Source: Deltaproteobacteria bacterium (lineage in GTDB: Bacteria > Desulfobacterota > Deferrimicrobia > Deferrimicrobiales > Deferrimicrobiaceae). From it: a stretch of 64,000 bases of DNA. Below, piece after piece: positions 9,266-18,575 of the stretch. The position numbers were made by a program, and so were the translations under genes. Every line of letters begins with the position of its first letter. Position 1 is the first letter of the stretch. Location: positions 62,001-126,000 of the forward strand of contig JAKAHC010000006.1 in NCBI GenBank assembly GCA_021815305.1. The letters are read 5' to 3'. The notes under the pieces were generated by a model, which was given only the letters and a program-made list of their open reading frames with translations, had not been told where the DNA came from and searched no databases.

Positions 9266-10159
9266 CTATCCTCTCCAGAAACGGCCGGGCCAGTCCCTTT
9301 TCCCGTCGGGCACCTTGAAGTCGAACTTCTTCACTTCCTCGAGAAAGGCGGCCAGGTGGTCGCTGATGCGCTCGAAGACCGCATTCCCCTGCTCCACGCT
9401 GGAACGCAGCGGGTTCCCGATCGTGGCCGTGTCCGAATATTCGTGGTGGAGCATCGGAACGAAGATGTTCTCCGAGCCCTGGAAGATAACCGTGTTGGTG
9501 CCGTCCCGCTTCGAAAAGGCCGGGCCCATCCACGCCGGGGCGTGCGCCCGGTCCGCCTTCGCGCGCTCCATGAAGATCGACCCCTCGTCGATCCCCTTCT
9601 CTTTCATGTACGCCATGCAGGTGGAGGTTTCCAGCTCTCCCGCGTGCCAGCCGGGGGTTTCCTCGGCGGGGCCCGTCATCAGGTCGGCGACGACGGCGCA
9701 CTCCCTCTCCGTGGGGGTCTTGTAGTAGGCGCAGAAGCAACCCGTTTCGGCCCGGAGGGTGCGTAGCGCCTCCCCCTGCGCCCCCATGTTGGTGCCGTGG
9801 TGAGAGACGTACACCAGCTTGTTGAACCCGGCGAAGATCAGGCTGCGGCCGATGGAGTAAATCACATCCCGGTAGATCTCGGCGGGGAAGGAGATGCTGC
9901 CGGTCCCCCATCCGGCCTCCCCCATATGGTGGGGGGACAGGCCGAAAGGCAGCAGCGGGGAGTAGAGCACCCCGGCTTTCACCGCCGCCCTCTCCACGCT
10001 CCCCATGGTCGTGTAGGAATCGACCCCCAGGGGCACATGGTGGCCGTGCTTCTCGCAGCTCCCGACCGGGATCATCACCGTGTCGTTGCCCGCTTTCAGA
10101 TAGTTGGCCACGTCGGTCCAGGGCAACTCCAACAGGTCGTACTTCTTCAACTCCGACAT
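9266..10159 (-). CDS. creatininase family amidohydrolase
   Basis: A protein of 297 residues of the creatininase fold. Metal and active-site motifs are 'GSCEKHGHHVPLGVDS' (E, H, D), 'YVSHHGTN' (in place of the usual NGHGGN) and 'WHAGELETS'. Family members hydrolyse cyclic amides or formamides (creatininase, FAPy deformylase, mycofactocin peptidase). It is the first gene of the LacI-controlled operon, which suggests that the pathway opens with hydrolysis of a lactam or amide, or a lactone by analogy. That role is inference. AAGGAGAAACAAG precedes the ATG. Confidence 0.85.
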   Translation of the reverse strand: MSELKKYDLLELPWTDVANYLKAGNDTVMIPVGSCEKHGHHVPLGVDSYTTMGSVERAAVKAGVLYSPLLPFGLSPHHMGEAGWGTGSISFPAEIYRDVIYSIGRSLIFAGFNKLVYVSHHGTNMGAQGEALRTLRAETGCFCAYYKTPTERECAVVADLMTGPAEETPGWHAGELETSTCMAYMKEKGIDEGSIFMERAKADRAHAPAWMGPAFSKRDGTNTVIFQGSENIFVPMLHHEYSDTATIGNPLRSSVEQGNAVFERISDHLAAFLEEVKKFDFKVPDGKRDWPGRFWRG

Positions 10160-10210
10160 CTTGTTTCTCCTTTTCGTTTTCTCTCCGATGCGGCGGATTC
10201 GGAGGGTTCA

Positions 10211-10226
10211 TGGAAAACCTTTTCCG
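10211..10226. promoter_or_regulatory. probable LacI-family operator ahead of the catabolic operon
   Basis: TGGAAAACCTTTTCCG is a near-palindrome that differs at only two positions from the perfect copy at 11285-11300. It lies about 52 bases upstream of the creatininase-like start, where it could block transcription of the operon running down to tctA. The central pyrimidine-purine step and A-tract arms are typical of LacI/GalR sites. Confidence 0.7.
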
Positions 10227-10232
10227 CGGAGA

Positions 10233-11264
10233 TCATCTCGGAACCTTCGGATTATCAAAACGAATTTGCGGATTCCTGACGGTAGACTCCCTGACCAGGA
10301 GCTTTGTCGGGAACACCTTCCTCTTTTCGAATTTGCTTCCGGAAAGGAGCCCGACCAGCATCTTCATGGAGGCGGCGCCGATGTCCTGGATGGGGATTTC
10401 GACCGTCGTCAGGGGGGGATCGAAGTAGGAGCTCAAAGGGACGTTGTCGAACCCCACCACCGCCAGATCCTCAGGAACCGAAAACCCCGCCTCTTTCGCC
10501 GCCTTGATGGCCCCGAACGCCATCTGGTCGTTGGCGGAAACAATGGCCGTCGGCCTTTCCTTTCCTTTCAGGAGCGTTTTCGCCATGAGATACCCGCTCT
10601 TCGGGTTCCAGCTCCCCGGACGGACAAACTTCTCGTTGAACGGCAACCCGTTCTGTGCCAAGGCGTTCCGGTAACCCGTCAGGCGGTCCAACGATGTCGT
10701 CGATCCGTCGGACCCGCCGATGAAACCGATTTCCCTGTGGCCGAGGCCGATCAGGTGCCGGACGGCCTGCGCCGCCCCCCCCATGTTGTCCGCCATGACC
10801 GCGGGAAAATCCACTTCATGGCGGCCTATAACGACAACCCGTTCTTTCAGTTCCCTCAGGATGGAGAGAGTTTCGTAGCCGGTGATGATCCCTCCGCTGA
10901 AGATGACCCCGTCGGCCGATTTCTCCCTCAGGAGATAAATGGACCGGATGATCCCTTCCTGTTTCCCGTCCGTATTCTGGAGTGTAACCGAATACCCCGC
11001 CTTGTCGGCCACATTCTGGATGCCCCGAACGATTTCCGCGTAATAGGGGTTGGAAATATCGGGGATGAGGATCCCGATGGTCAAGGTCTTTTTCATGTGC
11101 AGCCCTTTGGCAAGGGCGTTGGGCCGGAAATCCAGTTCCCTGACGACGCTCAGCACCCTTTCGCGGGTCGCGGGATGGACTTTATGGGAATTATTATTTA
11201 TTACACGGGATACCGTGGTGATGGAAACATTGGCTTTCCGAGCGACATCCGTGATCTTGGCCAT
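10233..11264 (-). CDS. LacI/GalR family transcriptional regulator
   Basis: A protein of 343 residues. The N-terminal HTH is 'ITDVARKANVSITTVSRVIN' with the hinge helix 'RPNALAKGL', followed by a periplasmic-binding-protein-like effector domain (GILIPDISNPYYAEIV, then VVGFDNVPLSSYFDPPLTTV, quoted in parts). It should repress the adjacent minus-strand catabolic/TTT operon until a pathway intermediate binds. Matching palindromes lie both upstream of itself and upstream of the creatininase-like gene, which implies autoregulation and operon control. Confidence 0.93.
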   Translation of the reverse strand: MAKITDVARKANVSITTVSRVINNNSHKVHPATRERVLSVVRELDFRPNALAKGLHMKKTLTIGILIPDISNPYYAEIVRGIQNVADKAGYSVTLQNTDGKQEGIIRSIYLLREKSADGVIFSGGIITGYETLSILRELKERVVVIGRHEVDFPAVMADNMGGAAQAVRHLIGLGHREIGFIGGSDGSTTSLDRLTGYRNALAQNGLPFNEKFVRPGSWNPKSGYLMAKTLLKGKERPTAIVSANDQMAFGAIKAAKEAGFSVPEDLAVVGFDNVPLSSYFDPPLTTVEIPIQDIGAASMKMLVGLLSGSKFEKRKVFPTKLLVRESTVRNPQIRFDNPKVPR

Positions 11265-11284
11265 GCAACCGTTCCCGTCGGGTA

Positions 11285-11300
11285 TGGAAAACGTTTTCCA
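11285..11300. promoter_or_regulatory. perfect 16-bp palindromic LacI-family operator
   Basis: TGGAAAACGTTTTCCA is a perfect palindrome with a central CG, the form usually bound by LacI-family dimers. It starts 21 bases upstream of the regulator's ATG (11264), consistent with autorepression. Confidence 0.8.
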
Positions 11301-11446
11301 GACCTTAAACCCGGACGGGGGCGGTTGTCAAGATCCGTTTTCCCCTCTTCCGTCTCACGACGCGTACCCGCGAAACGTCGTCCTTTTCCCTCCGGTTTTT
11401 CCGGGGACGGTACGGCTCTCTCCGGGTGAGGAAGGCGGCGAGGAGC

Positions 11447-14400
11447 TTACGGCGTGACTTCCACCGGGCCCGGAGAGGACGGAGGTTTCGCTCCATGCCC
11501 GAAGAACCGCTCCGTGAAGCGCGACAGCCAATCGGCAAGATCCTCGAAGATCGTGTAGAAGATCGGCACGTAGATCAGTGTCAGGAACGTGGAGACCATC
11601 AACCCGCCGATGGCGACCACCGCCAGGGGGGAGAGGCGCTCCAGGCCGATCGCCCGCTCCATGGCGATCGGCAGCATGCCGACGGCCGTGCCGAAGGCGG
11701 TCATCAGGATCGGCCGCGTGCGGACCCGGACGCTTCCTTTCAGCGCCTCGATGGTGGTGGCCCCTTTCCTCCGGGCGACATCGATGAAGTCGATCAGCAG
11801 GATCGAGTTTTTCACCACGATTCCCGCCAGGAGGATCATGCCCATGAACGCCGCCGTGGACTGGTGCTTGCCCGTGAGCAGCATGGACCAGATCGCGCCG
11901 ATCAGCGCCAGCGGAATGGCGGTCATGATGGTCAGCGGGTGGACGAATGACCTGAAGGCCGGCACGAGGGAGAAGTAGAGAAGCACCATGCCGATCATCA
12001 ATGCCGATGTCAGAGCGGCGAAAGACTCCGCCCCCTGCCTGGCGTCTCCCTCCTGGGAGATGGAATACCCCGGCGGAAGTTTCAGCCCGGCAAGCGCCCT
12101 GCCCACGTTCGCCATGATATGGGAGACCGCCGCCTTTTCCCGGTACCCGAAGACATCGATCGTGTTCCGCATGTCCTGCCGGGTAAGCAGCATCGGGACG
12201 TAGGACGTGGTGATGCTTCCGAGGGCCGCAAGGGGGACTTGCCCCAACGGAGTGCGCACCGTGAATTGAGACATGCCGGCGATGCTGTCGCGTCCGGACG
12301 CATCGAATCTTGCCCGGATGAGAAAACCGTCCTCCCCGGCGATCCGGAAGATGGAGGCGACCCCGCCCTGGACCGACGCCTGCACCTGGGCGGCGATCTC
12401 CCGCGGCGAGATGCCGTACACGGCGCACTTCTCCCGGCTGGCGAGGAAGTTCACCTCTTTCTTGTCCGCGGTCCAGGAAAGGGAAACCGACTTGAGTCCC
12501 CCAACGTTCTCCAGCCTGCGCCGGACCTCCCGGCCGATGCCGGACAGCACCTGCGGATCGGGCCCGCTCACCATCACGTCCACCGCGGACCGGATCGACG
12601 AAAGAGGGGTGGCGCCGTAGTCGAAGACATCCACCGTCTTCATCCCGGGGATGGCGAGGAACTTCCTGCGCATGTCGCCCTCGATCTCCCAAATGGACTG
12701 TTTGCGGTGGAAGCGGTCGACCAGGTTGACGGTGATGTTCCCCTGCTGGGGGTTCCTGCCGCTGCCGAAGGAGACCACCGACGGTTCCGAACCGAGGGTG
12801 GAGCTGATGGAGACCACCCCCTCCTCCCGCCGGATGATCTCCTCCATCCGGGAGAGAATGGCGTCGGCCTGGCGCAGCGAAGAGTTGCTGTCCGCCTCGA
12901 AGTTGATCTTCACGATGCCCGTATCCATGGGAGGCATGACGTCCTGGCCGACCAGCGGTTTGACGAACTTGCCGCTCACGGCGAGGATCACGAAGGCGAC
13001 GAGGATGAAGACGAAGCGATGCCGCAGGGCAAAACCCAGGGATCCGACGAAGAAATCGCGGATCGCGTTGACGAAGCGGTCGCTCCCTTTCCGGACAAAG
13101 GCCTCGAACCGGTTTTCCCGGGCGTTTCTTTTCAGGATGTACGGCGCCAGGATCGGGATGATGGTCACCGATACGACATAGGAGGCGATCAGCGCGATGG
13201 TCAGCGAGAGGGAAAGGGGCCTGAGCACGGTCTGGACGTACCCGCCGATGAAGATGATCGGCACCAGCACCACCACCGTGGCGTAGGTGCCGGAAAAGAT
13301 GGCGAGCATCACCTCTTCGGTGCCGCCCGCCACCGGTTCGGTCAGGTCCTTCCCGGATTCTCGGTAGTGCCGTTCGATGTTTTCGATCACCACGATGGCG
13401 TCGTCCAGGAGCATCCCCACCGCCAGGATGACCCCGGTCAGGGTCACCATGTGGAACTCGAAGCCGAACAGCCACATGAAGGCGAAGGTGATGAGATAGG
13501 TGAACGGGATGGAGATGGCGCACAGAAACATCGTCCGGAAGTTCCCCAGAAAAAGGAAGATGACGATCATGGTGATCACGATCGCCTCCCGCAGCGCCCC
13601 GAGCATGTTTTCCACGCTCCGGTCGATCAGGTCCTTCTGGGTGTAGCTCACCGCGAAATGGATGAACGGATACTCCCGCGCCAGGCGCGGGATGTCGGAC
13701 TCGGCGGACCGGATGGCGTCCAGGGTATGGCCGTTCTGGGACCGCAGGATGTTGATCCCGATCGCCTCCTCCCCGTTGCCGTGGTAGGCCGACTGGGGCT
13801 CCTGCACCCCCGCCCGGACCCGGGCCACGTCCCGCAAGTGGACCGTCCCCCCCTCCTTCCGGGCGATCACCAGGTCGTTCAGTTCTTCCGGATTCCGGAT
13901 CTCGCCTGCGGTCTTGAACAGATACTGCCCGTCTCTCCGGAGGATCAACCCCTGCGGGATGTTCCGGTTCTGGGCCGCCAGCGCTCCGAGGACGTCTCCG
14001 ATGCTCACCCCGAACCGGTCGAGGCGGTCCGGATCGATGGAGACTTCCACCTCCGGCTGGTTGGCGCCGAAAACCTCCACGTTGGCCACGTCGGGCAGCC
14101 GCAGCAGCTCCTCCTTGATCGGGTTGTCGGCCAGTTCGCGGATCTTTCGCAGGTCCGCAGGGTACCCCGCCGCGGGGGTAAGGGAAAGGGTCATGGTCGG
14201 CTGGGTCGCCTGGCTGATCTTGAAGATCTGCGGCGGGCGGATCCCCTGGGGAAACCGGGCGGCCACCTTGCTCAACGCGTTGGCGACGTCGGTCGCGGCG
14301 GCGTCGAGCCCCTTGTCGTACTCGAACTCGGCGGTGACGACCGACACCTCGTCCTTGGAGGTGGACGTGACCCGCCGGACCCTGTCGATGGCGGAGACCT

Positions 14401-14608
14401 CCTTCTCGATCGTCCGGGTGATGTCCGATTCCACATCGTTGGAGGCGGCCCCCGGCATGACCGTGATCACGCTGATCTGGGGGCGGTCCGTATCGGGAAA
14501 AAGGTTGAACGGCATCCGGTGATACCCGATGCCCCCCACGACCGCAAGGAGGAGAACCACCGAAAGGACAAGGTGCGGCTTCCTGACGTACCGCTCCACG
14601 AACCTCAC
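11447..14608 (-). CDS. efflux RND transporter permease (inner-membrane pump)
   Basis: A protein of 1053 residues, the usual RND length, with twelve predicted membrane helices and two large periplasmic loops. Transmembrane helix 4 carries the acidic pair in 'GMLLDDAIVVIEN', which relays protons in this family. The periplasmic-end loop 'PDTDRPQISV' near residue 40 is also typical. It should export hydrophobic compounds from the periplasm together with the adaptor and TolC proteins encoded just upstream. The ATG overlaps the adaptor stop by four bases. It looks closer to the multidrug (HAE-1) type than to metal pumps, so the substrate is unknown. Confidence 0.92.
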   Translation of the reverse strand: MRFVERYVRKPHLVLSVVLLLAVVGGIGYHRMPFNLFPDTDRPQISVITVMPGAASNDVESDITRTIEKEVSAIDRVRRVTSTSKDEVSVVTAEFEYDKGLDAAATDVANALSKVAARFPQGIRPPQIFKISQATQPTMTLSLTPAAGYPADLRKIRELADNPIKEELLRLPDVANVEVFGANQPEVEVSIDPDRLDRFGVSIGDVLGALAAQNRNIPQGLILRRDGQYLFKTAGEIRNPEELNDLVIARKEGGTVHLRDVARVRAGVQEPQSAYHGNGEEAIGINILRSQNGHTLDAIRSAESDIPRLAREYPFIHFAVSYTQKDLIDRSVENMLGALREAIVITMIVIFLFLGNFRTMFLCAISIPFTYLITFAFMWLFGFEFHMVTLTGVILAVGMLLDDAIVVIENIERHYRESGKDLTEPVAGGTEEVMLAIFSGTYATVVVLVPIIFIGGYVQTVLRPLSLSLTIALIASYVVSVTIIPILAPYILKRNARENRFEAFVRKGSDRFVNAIRDFFVGSLGFALRHRFVFILVAFVILAVSGKFVKPLVGQDVMPPMDTGIVKINFEADSNSSLRQADAILSRMEEIIRREEGVVSISSTLGSEPSVVSFGSGRNPQQGNITVNLVDRFHRKQSIWEIEGDMRRKFLAIPGMKTVDVFDYGATPLSSIRSAVDVMVSGPDPQVLSGIGREVRRRLENVGGLKSVSLSWTADKKEVNFLASREKCAVYGISPREIAAQVQASVQGGVASIFRIAGEDGFLIRARFDASGRDSIAGMSQFTVRTPLGQVPLAALGSITTSYVPMLLTRQDMRNTIDVFGYREKAAVSHIMANVGRALAGLKLPPGYSISQEGDARQGAESFAALTSALMIGMVLLYFSLVPAFRSFVHPLTIMTAIPLALIGAIWSMLLTGKHQSTAAFMGMILLAGIVVKNSILLIDFIDVARRKGATTIEALKGSVRVRTRPILMTAFGTAVGMLPIAMERAIGLERLSPLAVVAIGGLMVSTFLTLIYVPIFYTIFEDLADWLSRFTERFFGHGAKPPSSPGPVEVTP

Positions 14609-15768
14609 GGTTTTCCCTCCGCCTGCGCCACGGGTTGCCCCGCCCCGGCCGGCGTGACCCGGCTCCCCTCCACCAGGGTGAGCAGTTTGTTTTCCTGCGC
14701 AACCGCCAACCGGTCACCGGCATGCAGCTCCCCCCTGACCGCCGCCTTGCCGCTTCCCGCGCCGAGGAACTCGACCGGAAGGAGATGGACGACGCCGTCC
14801 CGGACCCGGTAAACCACCGGTCCCCTGGGGCCCGTAACCACGGCTTGCTCCGGGACGATAAGACCCTTGATCCGGCGGACCACCAGGTCCATGCCGACCG
14901 TCGCATCCGAGGGGAGGTTGAACGGCGCGGACTTTGTGACCACCTCCACCGTGGCCAGCATGCTCTTGCCCAGCGCGGGGTAGACCCGGTTGACGGCGGC
15001 CTCGATGCGCCGGTCGCCGTCTCGAAGATGGACCGGAGTCCCCGGGCGGATCCGGGCCAGCTCCTCCTGGGGCACCTGGGCCAGTACCTTGTACGGCGAT
15101 CGCTTCTCGATCGTCAGGATCGGTTTCCCCGGCACCGCGAGGTCTCCCGGCTCGTTCCAGCGCCGGGAAACCACCCCGTCGAACGGTGCGGCGAGGCGGG
15201 CGTACCCCGCCTGCGTCCGGGCCACGGCGGTGTTCATGGCAAGACCTTTCAGGCTCTCCTCGTACGCATCCGCGGCCGCCTTCGCGCTGTCTCGGGCCGC
15301 GCGCGAGCGGTCCAGCGCCTCCTGGGAAATGGCCCCGGCTTTCTGCAACGTCACGTCGCGCTCGTAGACGGACTTCTGCGTCCCGTAGACGCTTTGCGCC
15401 CCGGCCAGCTTCCGGCGTGTGGACAGGAGCTCGGCGTTCACCGCGACAATCCGGTCGGCAAGCTCCCGGTCGTCGATCGTGACGAGTCCCTCGCCCCGGC
15501 GCACGGCATCTCCCTCCCGCTTGGCGATGGCCAGGATGTTTCCCGAGATGCGCGACGAGATGTCGCTCCGGGTGAAGGGAACGATCGTCCCCAAGTAATG
15601 CACGGCGACCTCCAGATCGCCTTCGGAAACCGGGGCGACTTCCACGGCGGGAGGGGGGGTCTGCGGCTTCGCCAACCGGGCGATCTCCCCCTGCTTCTTC
15701 TTTACGAGCGCGATTCCTCCGACGACCAGGAGGACCGCAACCAGGATAAAAATGACGATGCGTTTCAT
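14605..15768 (-). CDS. RND efflux periplasmic adaptor subunit (membrane fusion protein)
   Basis: A protein of 387 residues. It has an N-terminal membrane anchor (about residues 4-22), a biotinyl-lipoyl-like module split around an alpha-helical hairpin (about 95-180), and beta-barrel and membrane-proximal domains. 'ISGNILAIAKREGDAVRRGE' is the lipoyl-like signature and 'YARLAAPFDGVVSRRWNEPG' closes it. It links the pump to TolC. Both ends overlap neighbours by four bases, so the three pump genes are translationally coupled. Confidence 0.92.
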   Translation of the reverse strand: MKRIVIFILVAVLLVVGGIALVKKKQGEIARLAKPQTPPPAVEVAPVSEGDLEVAVHYLGTIVPFTRSDISSRISGNILAIAKREGDAVRRGEGLVTIDDRELADRIVAVNAELLSTRRKLAGAQSVYGTQKSVYERDVTLQKAGAISQEALDRSRAARDSAKAAADAYEESLKGLAMNTAVARTQAGYARLAAPFDGVVSRRWNEPGDLAVPGKPILTIEKRSPYKVLAQVPQEELARIRPGTPVHLRDGDRRIEAAVNRVYPALGKSMLATVEVVTKSAPFNLPSDATVGMDLVVRRIKGLIVPEQAVVTGPRGPVVYRVRDGVVHLLPVEFLGAGSGKAAVRGELHAGDRLAVAQENKLLTLVEGSRVTPAGAGQPVAQAEGKP

Positions 15769-17087
15769 TTCAGGTACTCCTCCAGGGTGCCGGTGGCCCT
15801 GCGGTAGGCGACCATGGCCGCGTTATAGTCGTACAACGCCTGGGTGTAGTTGGCCGCGGCCGTGACATCGGCCGCCTGGGAAAGGAGCAGGTCCGCCATC
15901 GTCCCGGCGCCGCTTCCGTATTTCAACCGTTCGATGCGGAACGACTCGTCGGCCTGGGCCACGGCCTTTTGCGCCGTGTCGATCCGGCTGCCGCTGTCGG
16001 CAAGCGAGGCAAGGGCGGACCGGATGTCAAGCCGGATCCGGGAATCGACGGCCGCGAGCCTTTCCTTCGCTTTTTCCCGCCCGATCCGGTCGCGGGCCAG
16101 GTCGGCCCGTATCGACTTGTCGAACAACGGGAGATTCAGGGTGATCCCCACCGACCAGTTCGCCTCCTGGTACCAGGGGTGGAACCCGACCTGGTCGATA
16201 TACCCCGCCGACGCCGAGAGCGAGGGGAGGAGTTTTCCGAAGGTGATCCTCTCCACGGCCACCGCCTCCTTCACGCCCCCGGCGGCCACCAGGTATTCGG
16301 GCCTTCGGACATGGGCTTCCGCAATACCGGACGGGAAATCGGCGCGGAGCGCCGGACGGGAAAGGGGATCGGACAGGACCAGCGGGTCCGGGCTCTCTCT
16401 AATTTCCTCCCCCATGAGGAAACGAAGCGTCGCTTCCAGGGTCGACAGGCTCTCCTCCAGGGTCAGGAGCCGCTGCCGTTCGTTGGCAAGCTGCACCTCC
16501 ACCTTCAACAGATCCACAGGGGCCGCTCTGCCCACGTCCACGAGCAGCCGGATGTTCCGCTCCTGCTCCTTTAGCGCCGCGACCGAGGCGCGCTCCGATT
16601 CCCGGAACGCCGTGAGCTGGAGGATCTTGTTATACGTGTTCACGGTGTCCGCGATCAGGTCGTTCCGCGTCAGATCGGCGGCATGTTCCCGGATCTCCTT
16701 CCGGATCTTCGCCAGTTCGACGCCCCTGGCGATCCGGCCGCCCTGATACAACGGCACGGTCAGGGTCGGCCCCCACGAAGCGAACGCATCGCTGAAACGG
16801 GGAGCGAGCGCCGAGGATTGCGCGGGGATATACGGAAACGCGTCCTGCCGGAAAACCTGGGTCGCATCGAAGGAGAGCCGGGGATAGCGGCGCCCTTCCG
16901 CGCTTTCGACCCCTCGTTCCGAAGCGCTTGCCGCGAGCCGGGTTTCCTTGAGCGAGGGGTTCCCTGCCAGCGCAGCGCGCAGGCACTCCCGAAGAGTCAA
17001 CCCGTCCCCGCGCGCCGGCGCCGCCGCGGCGGACAGGACCGCCAACCCGAGGATCCCCGGGACAATGACAATCATGACCTTCCTCAT
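15765..17087 (-). CDS. TolC family outer-membrane efflux protein
   Basis: A protein of 440 residues. It has a signal peptide (ending near ARG at about residue 26), then two repeats of long amphipathic helices plus barrel strands, typical of TolC ('LTLRECLRAALAGNPSLKET'; later 'TVPLYQGGRIARG' and 'LNLPLFDKSIRADLARDRI', quoted in part). I chose the ATG at 17087 because it begins the signal peptide and follows GGGGAAAGGGG; the frame is open to 17246 without homology. It is the first gene of the RND operon, and the order tolC-adaptor-pump differs from the common adaptor-first order. Confidence 0.9.
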   Translation of the reverse strand: MRKVMIVIVPGILGLAVLSAAAAPARGDGLTLRECLRAALAGNPSLKETRLAASASERGVESAEGRRYPRLSFDATQVFRQDAFPYIPAQSSALAPRFSDAFASWGPTLTVPLYQGGRIARGVELAKIRKEIREHAADLTRNDLIADTVNTYNKILQLTAFRESERASVAALKEQERNIRLLVDVGRAAPVDLLKVEVQLANERQRLLTLEESLSTLEATLRFLMGEEIRESPDPLVLSDPLSRPALRADFPSGIAEAHVRRPEYLVAAGGVKEAVAVERITFGKLLPSLSASAGYIDQVGFHPWYQEANWSVGITLNLPLFDKSIRADLARDRIGREKAKERLAAVDSRIRLDIRSALASLADSGSRIDTAQKAVAQADESFRIERLKYGSGAGTMADLLLSQAADVTAAANYTQALYDYNAAMVAYRRATGTLEEYLK

Positions 17088-17184
17088 CGTTGCCCCTTTC
17101 CCCATGCGTGTCTTTTCCGTGAAGGCGGCGAATGTCCCTTGCGGCCTTCGTTGCGGGCCATCCCCCCTCCCGGCTTGCGATTTC

Positions 17185-18318
17185 TCACAGCAGGGCGTTG
17201 AACAGATACCCCACGACGAGGATCCCGACCCCGACGATCCCCGCAAAGGCGGCGATCAGGCGGACCTTCAGGACCTTGCGGAGGATGATCATCTCCGGGA
17301 GGGACAACCCGATGACGGACATCATGAAGGCGAGCACCGTCCCCAGCGCCGCTCCCTTGCCCAGAAGCGCCTGCACGATCGGGATGATTCCCGCCGCGTT
17401 CGAGTACATGGGAATGCCGATGAGCACGGCCAGCGGCACCGACCACCACGCCCCCGCTCCCATGATCCCGGCCATGAAGTTCTCCGGCACATATCCGTGG
17501 ATCCCCGCGCCCACCGCGATCCCGGCCAGAACGTACGGCCAGACCTTTCCGACGATGTCCCGGACCGCGTCGATCCCGGATTGGATGCGGTCCCGCCAGG
17601 AAACCTTCGGGGTCCCGCCTCCTTCCCCCCCTCCCGCCGTCGCAGCGTAGACCCACTCCTCGACGTACCCCTCCATCCCCAGGCGGCCGATGACCCATCC
17701 GGATACCATGGCGATGACCAGCCCCGTGCCCATGTAGAGCGCGGCGACCCGCCATCCGAACAGGCCGTAGAGAAGGACGAGGGCGATCTCGTTGACCATC
17801 GGGGCGGAGACCAGGAAGGAAAACGTCACCCCGAGAGGCACGCCGGAGGTGACGAACCCGATGAAGAGCGGAACCGCGGAACAGGAGCAGAAAGGGGTGA
17901 CGATTCCCAGGAGCGCGGCCAGCACGTTCCCGGCGGACTCCCTCCTGCCGGCGAGGATCCGGCGCGCCCTCTCCGGCGTGAAGAAGGAGCGCACGACCCC
18001 GACCGCGAAAACGACCAGCGCGAGGAGCATGAGGACCTTCGGCGCCTCGAAGACGAGGAACTCCACGGCGGACGTCAGCCGCCGCCCCGGCGGCAGGGCC
18101 AACAGGGAGAAGGTGAACCACTTCGCAAACGGGGAAAGGGACCGGTACACCAGCCACCAGGTTCCCAGGGCAAGCAACCCGATGCCGGAATATTCCGCGA
18201 GCGTCCGGGACCGGTCATCCCCCGCCGGAACCGCGCCTTCCGCCGTTCCCCCCCCCTCTCCGCACGCCCCTCCCGGCACGGTCCCGCCGGCGGCCTTCCC
18301 TCCGCAACCCCCGCTCAT
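17185..18318 (-). CDS. UPF0718/DUF318 permease (ArsP-like, copy 1)
   Basis: A protein of 377 residues with about eight membrane helices. Conserved segments include 'GIVTPFCSCSAVPLFIGF' with its CSC motif, 'SAPMVNEIALVLL' and 'IPMYSNAAGIIPI'. This family includes ArsP, an exporter of trivalent organoarsenicals, and related metal(loid) permeases. The N-terminus (MSGGCGGK) is cysteine- and glycine-rich and poorly conserved. It forms an operon with a thioredoxin-like protein and an ArsR-type regulator. A close paralogue sits at 36102-37163; the two proteins are nearly identical over their C-terminal third. Confidence 0.85.
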   Translation of the reverse strand: MSGGCGGKAAGGTVPGGACGEGGGTAEGAVPAGDDRSRTLAEYSGIGLLALGTWWLVYRSLSPFAKWFTFSLLALPPGRRLTSAVEFLVFEAPKVLMLLALVVFAVGVVRSFFTPERARRILAGRRESAGNVLAALLGIVTPFCSCSAVPLFIGFVTSGVPLGVTFSFLVSAPMVNEIALVLLYGLFGWRVAALYMGTGLVIAMVSGWVIGRLGMEGYVEEWVYAATAGGGEGGGTPKVSWRDRIQSGIDAVRDIVGKVWPYVLAGIAVGAGIHGYVPENFMAGIMGAGAWWSVPLAVLIGIPMYSNAAGIIPIVQALLGKGAALGTVLAFMMSVIGLSLPEMIILRKVLKVRLIAAFAGIVGVGILVVGYLFNALL

Positions 18319-18560
18319 GGCGTATCGCCGCGCAGGAGGAGGGATCGGACCTCGTCCACCGTCGGCACCTTTCCGGAAATCCTCACCTTCCCGTCGATGG
18401 CCACCGCCGGGGTCATCATCACCCGGTACGTCATGATCTCCCGGATATCCTCGACCTTCCGGATCGTGGCGTCGGCACCCGCCTGCTCGACGGCCTGCCG
18501 GACGATCTCGGTCGTCTGCCGGCACTTCGCACATCCCGTTCCAAGGATCTCGATCTTCAT
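18315..18560 (-). CDS. thioredoxin-family small redox protein (CxxC, TM0996/MTH895 type)
   Basis: An 81-residue protein with the thioredoxin-like fold: 'ILGTGCAKCRQT' carries the CxxC redox pair and 'VMMTPAVAIDGKV' the cis-proline loop. Such proteins often accompany ArsP-like permeases and ArsR regulators and may reduce or hand over metal(loid)s. It overlaps the permease start by four bases. It is similar to the protein at 44358-44594. Confidence 0.85.
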   Translation of the reverse strand: MKIEILGTGCAKCRQTTEIVRQAVEQAGADATIRKVEDIREIMTYRVMMTPAVAIDGKVRISGKVPTVDEVRSLLLRGDTP

Positions 18561-18575
18561 GCGCCTTCCTCCGGA

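Noticed and set aside
12119-14812. An 897-codon plus-strand open frame opposite the RND pump
   Set aside because: Shadow of the pump gene with D/H/R-rich composition and no family signature.
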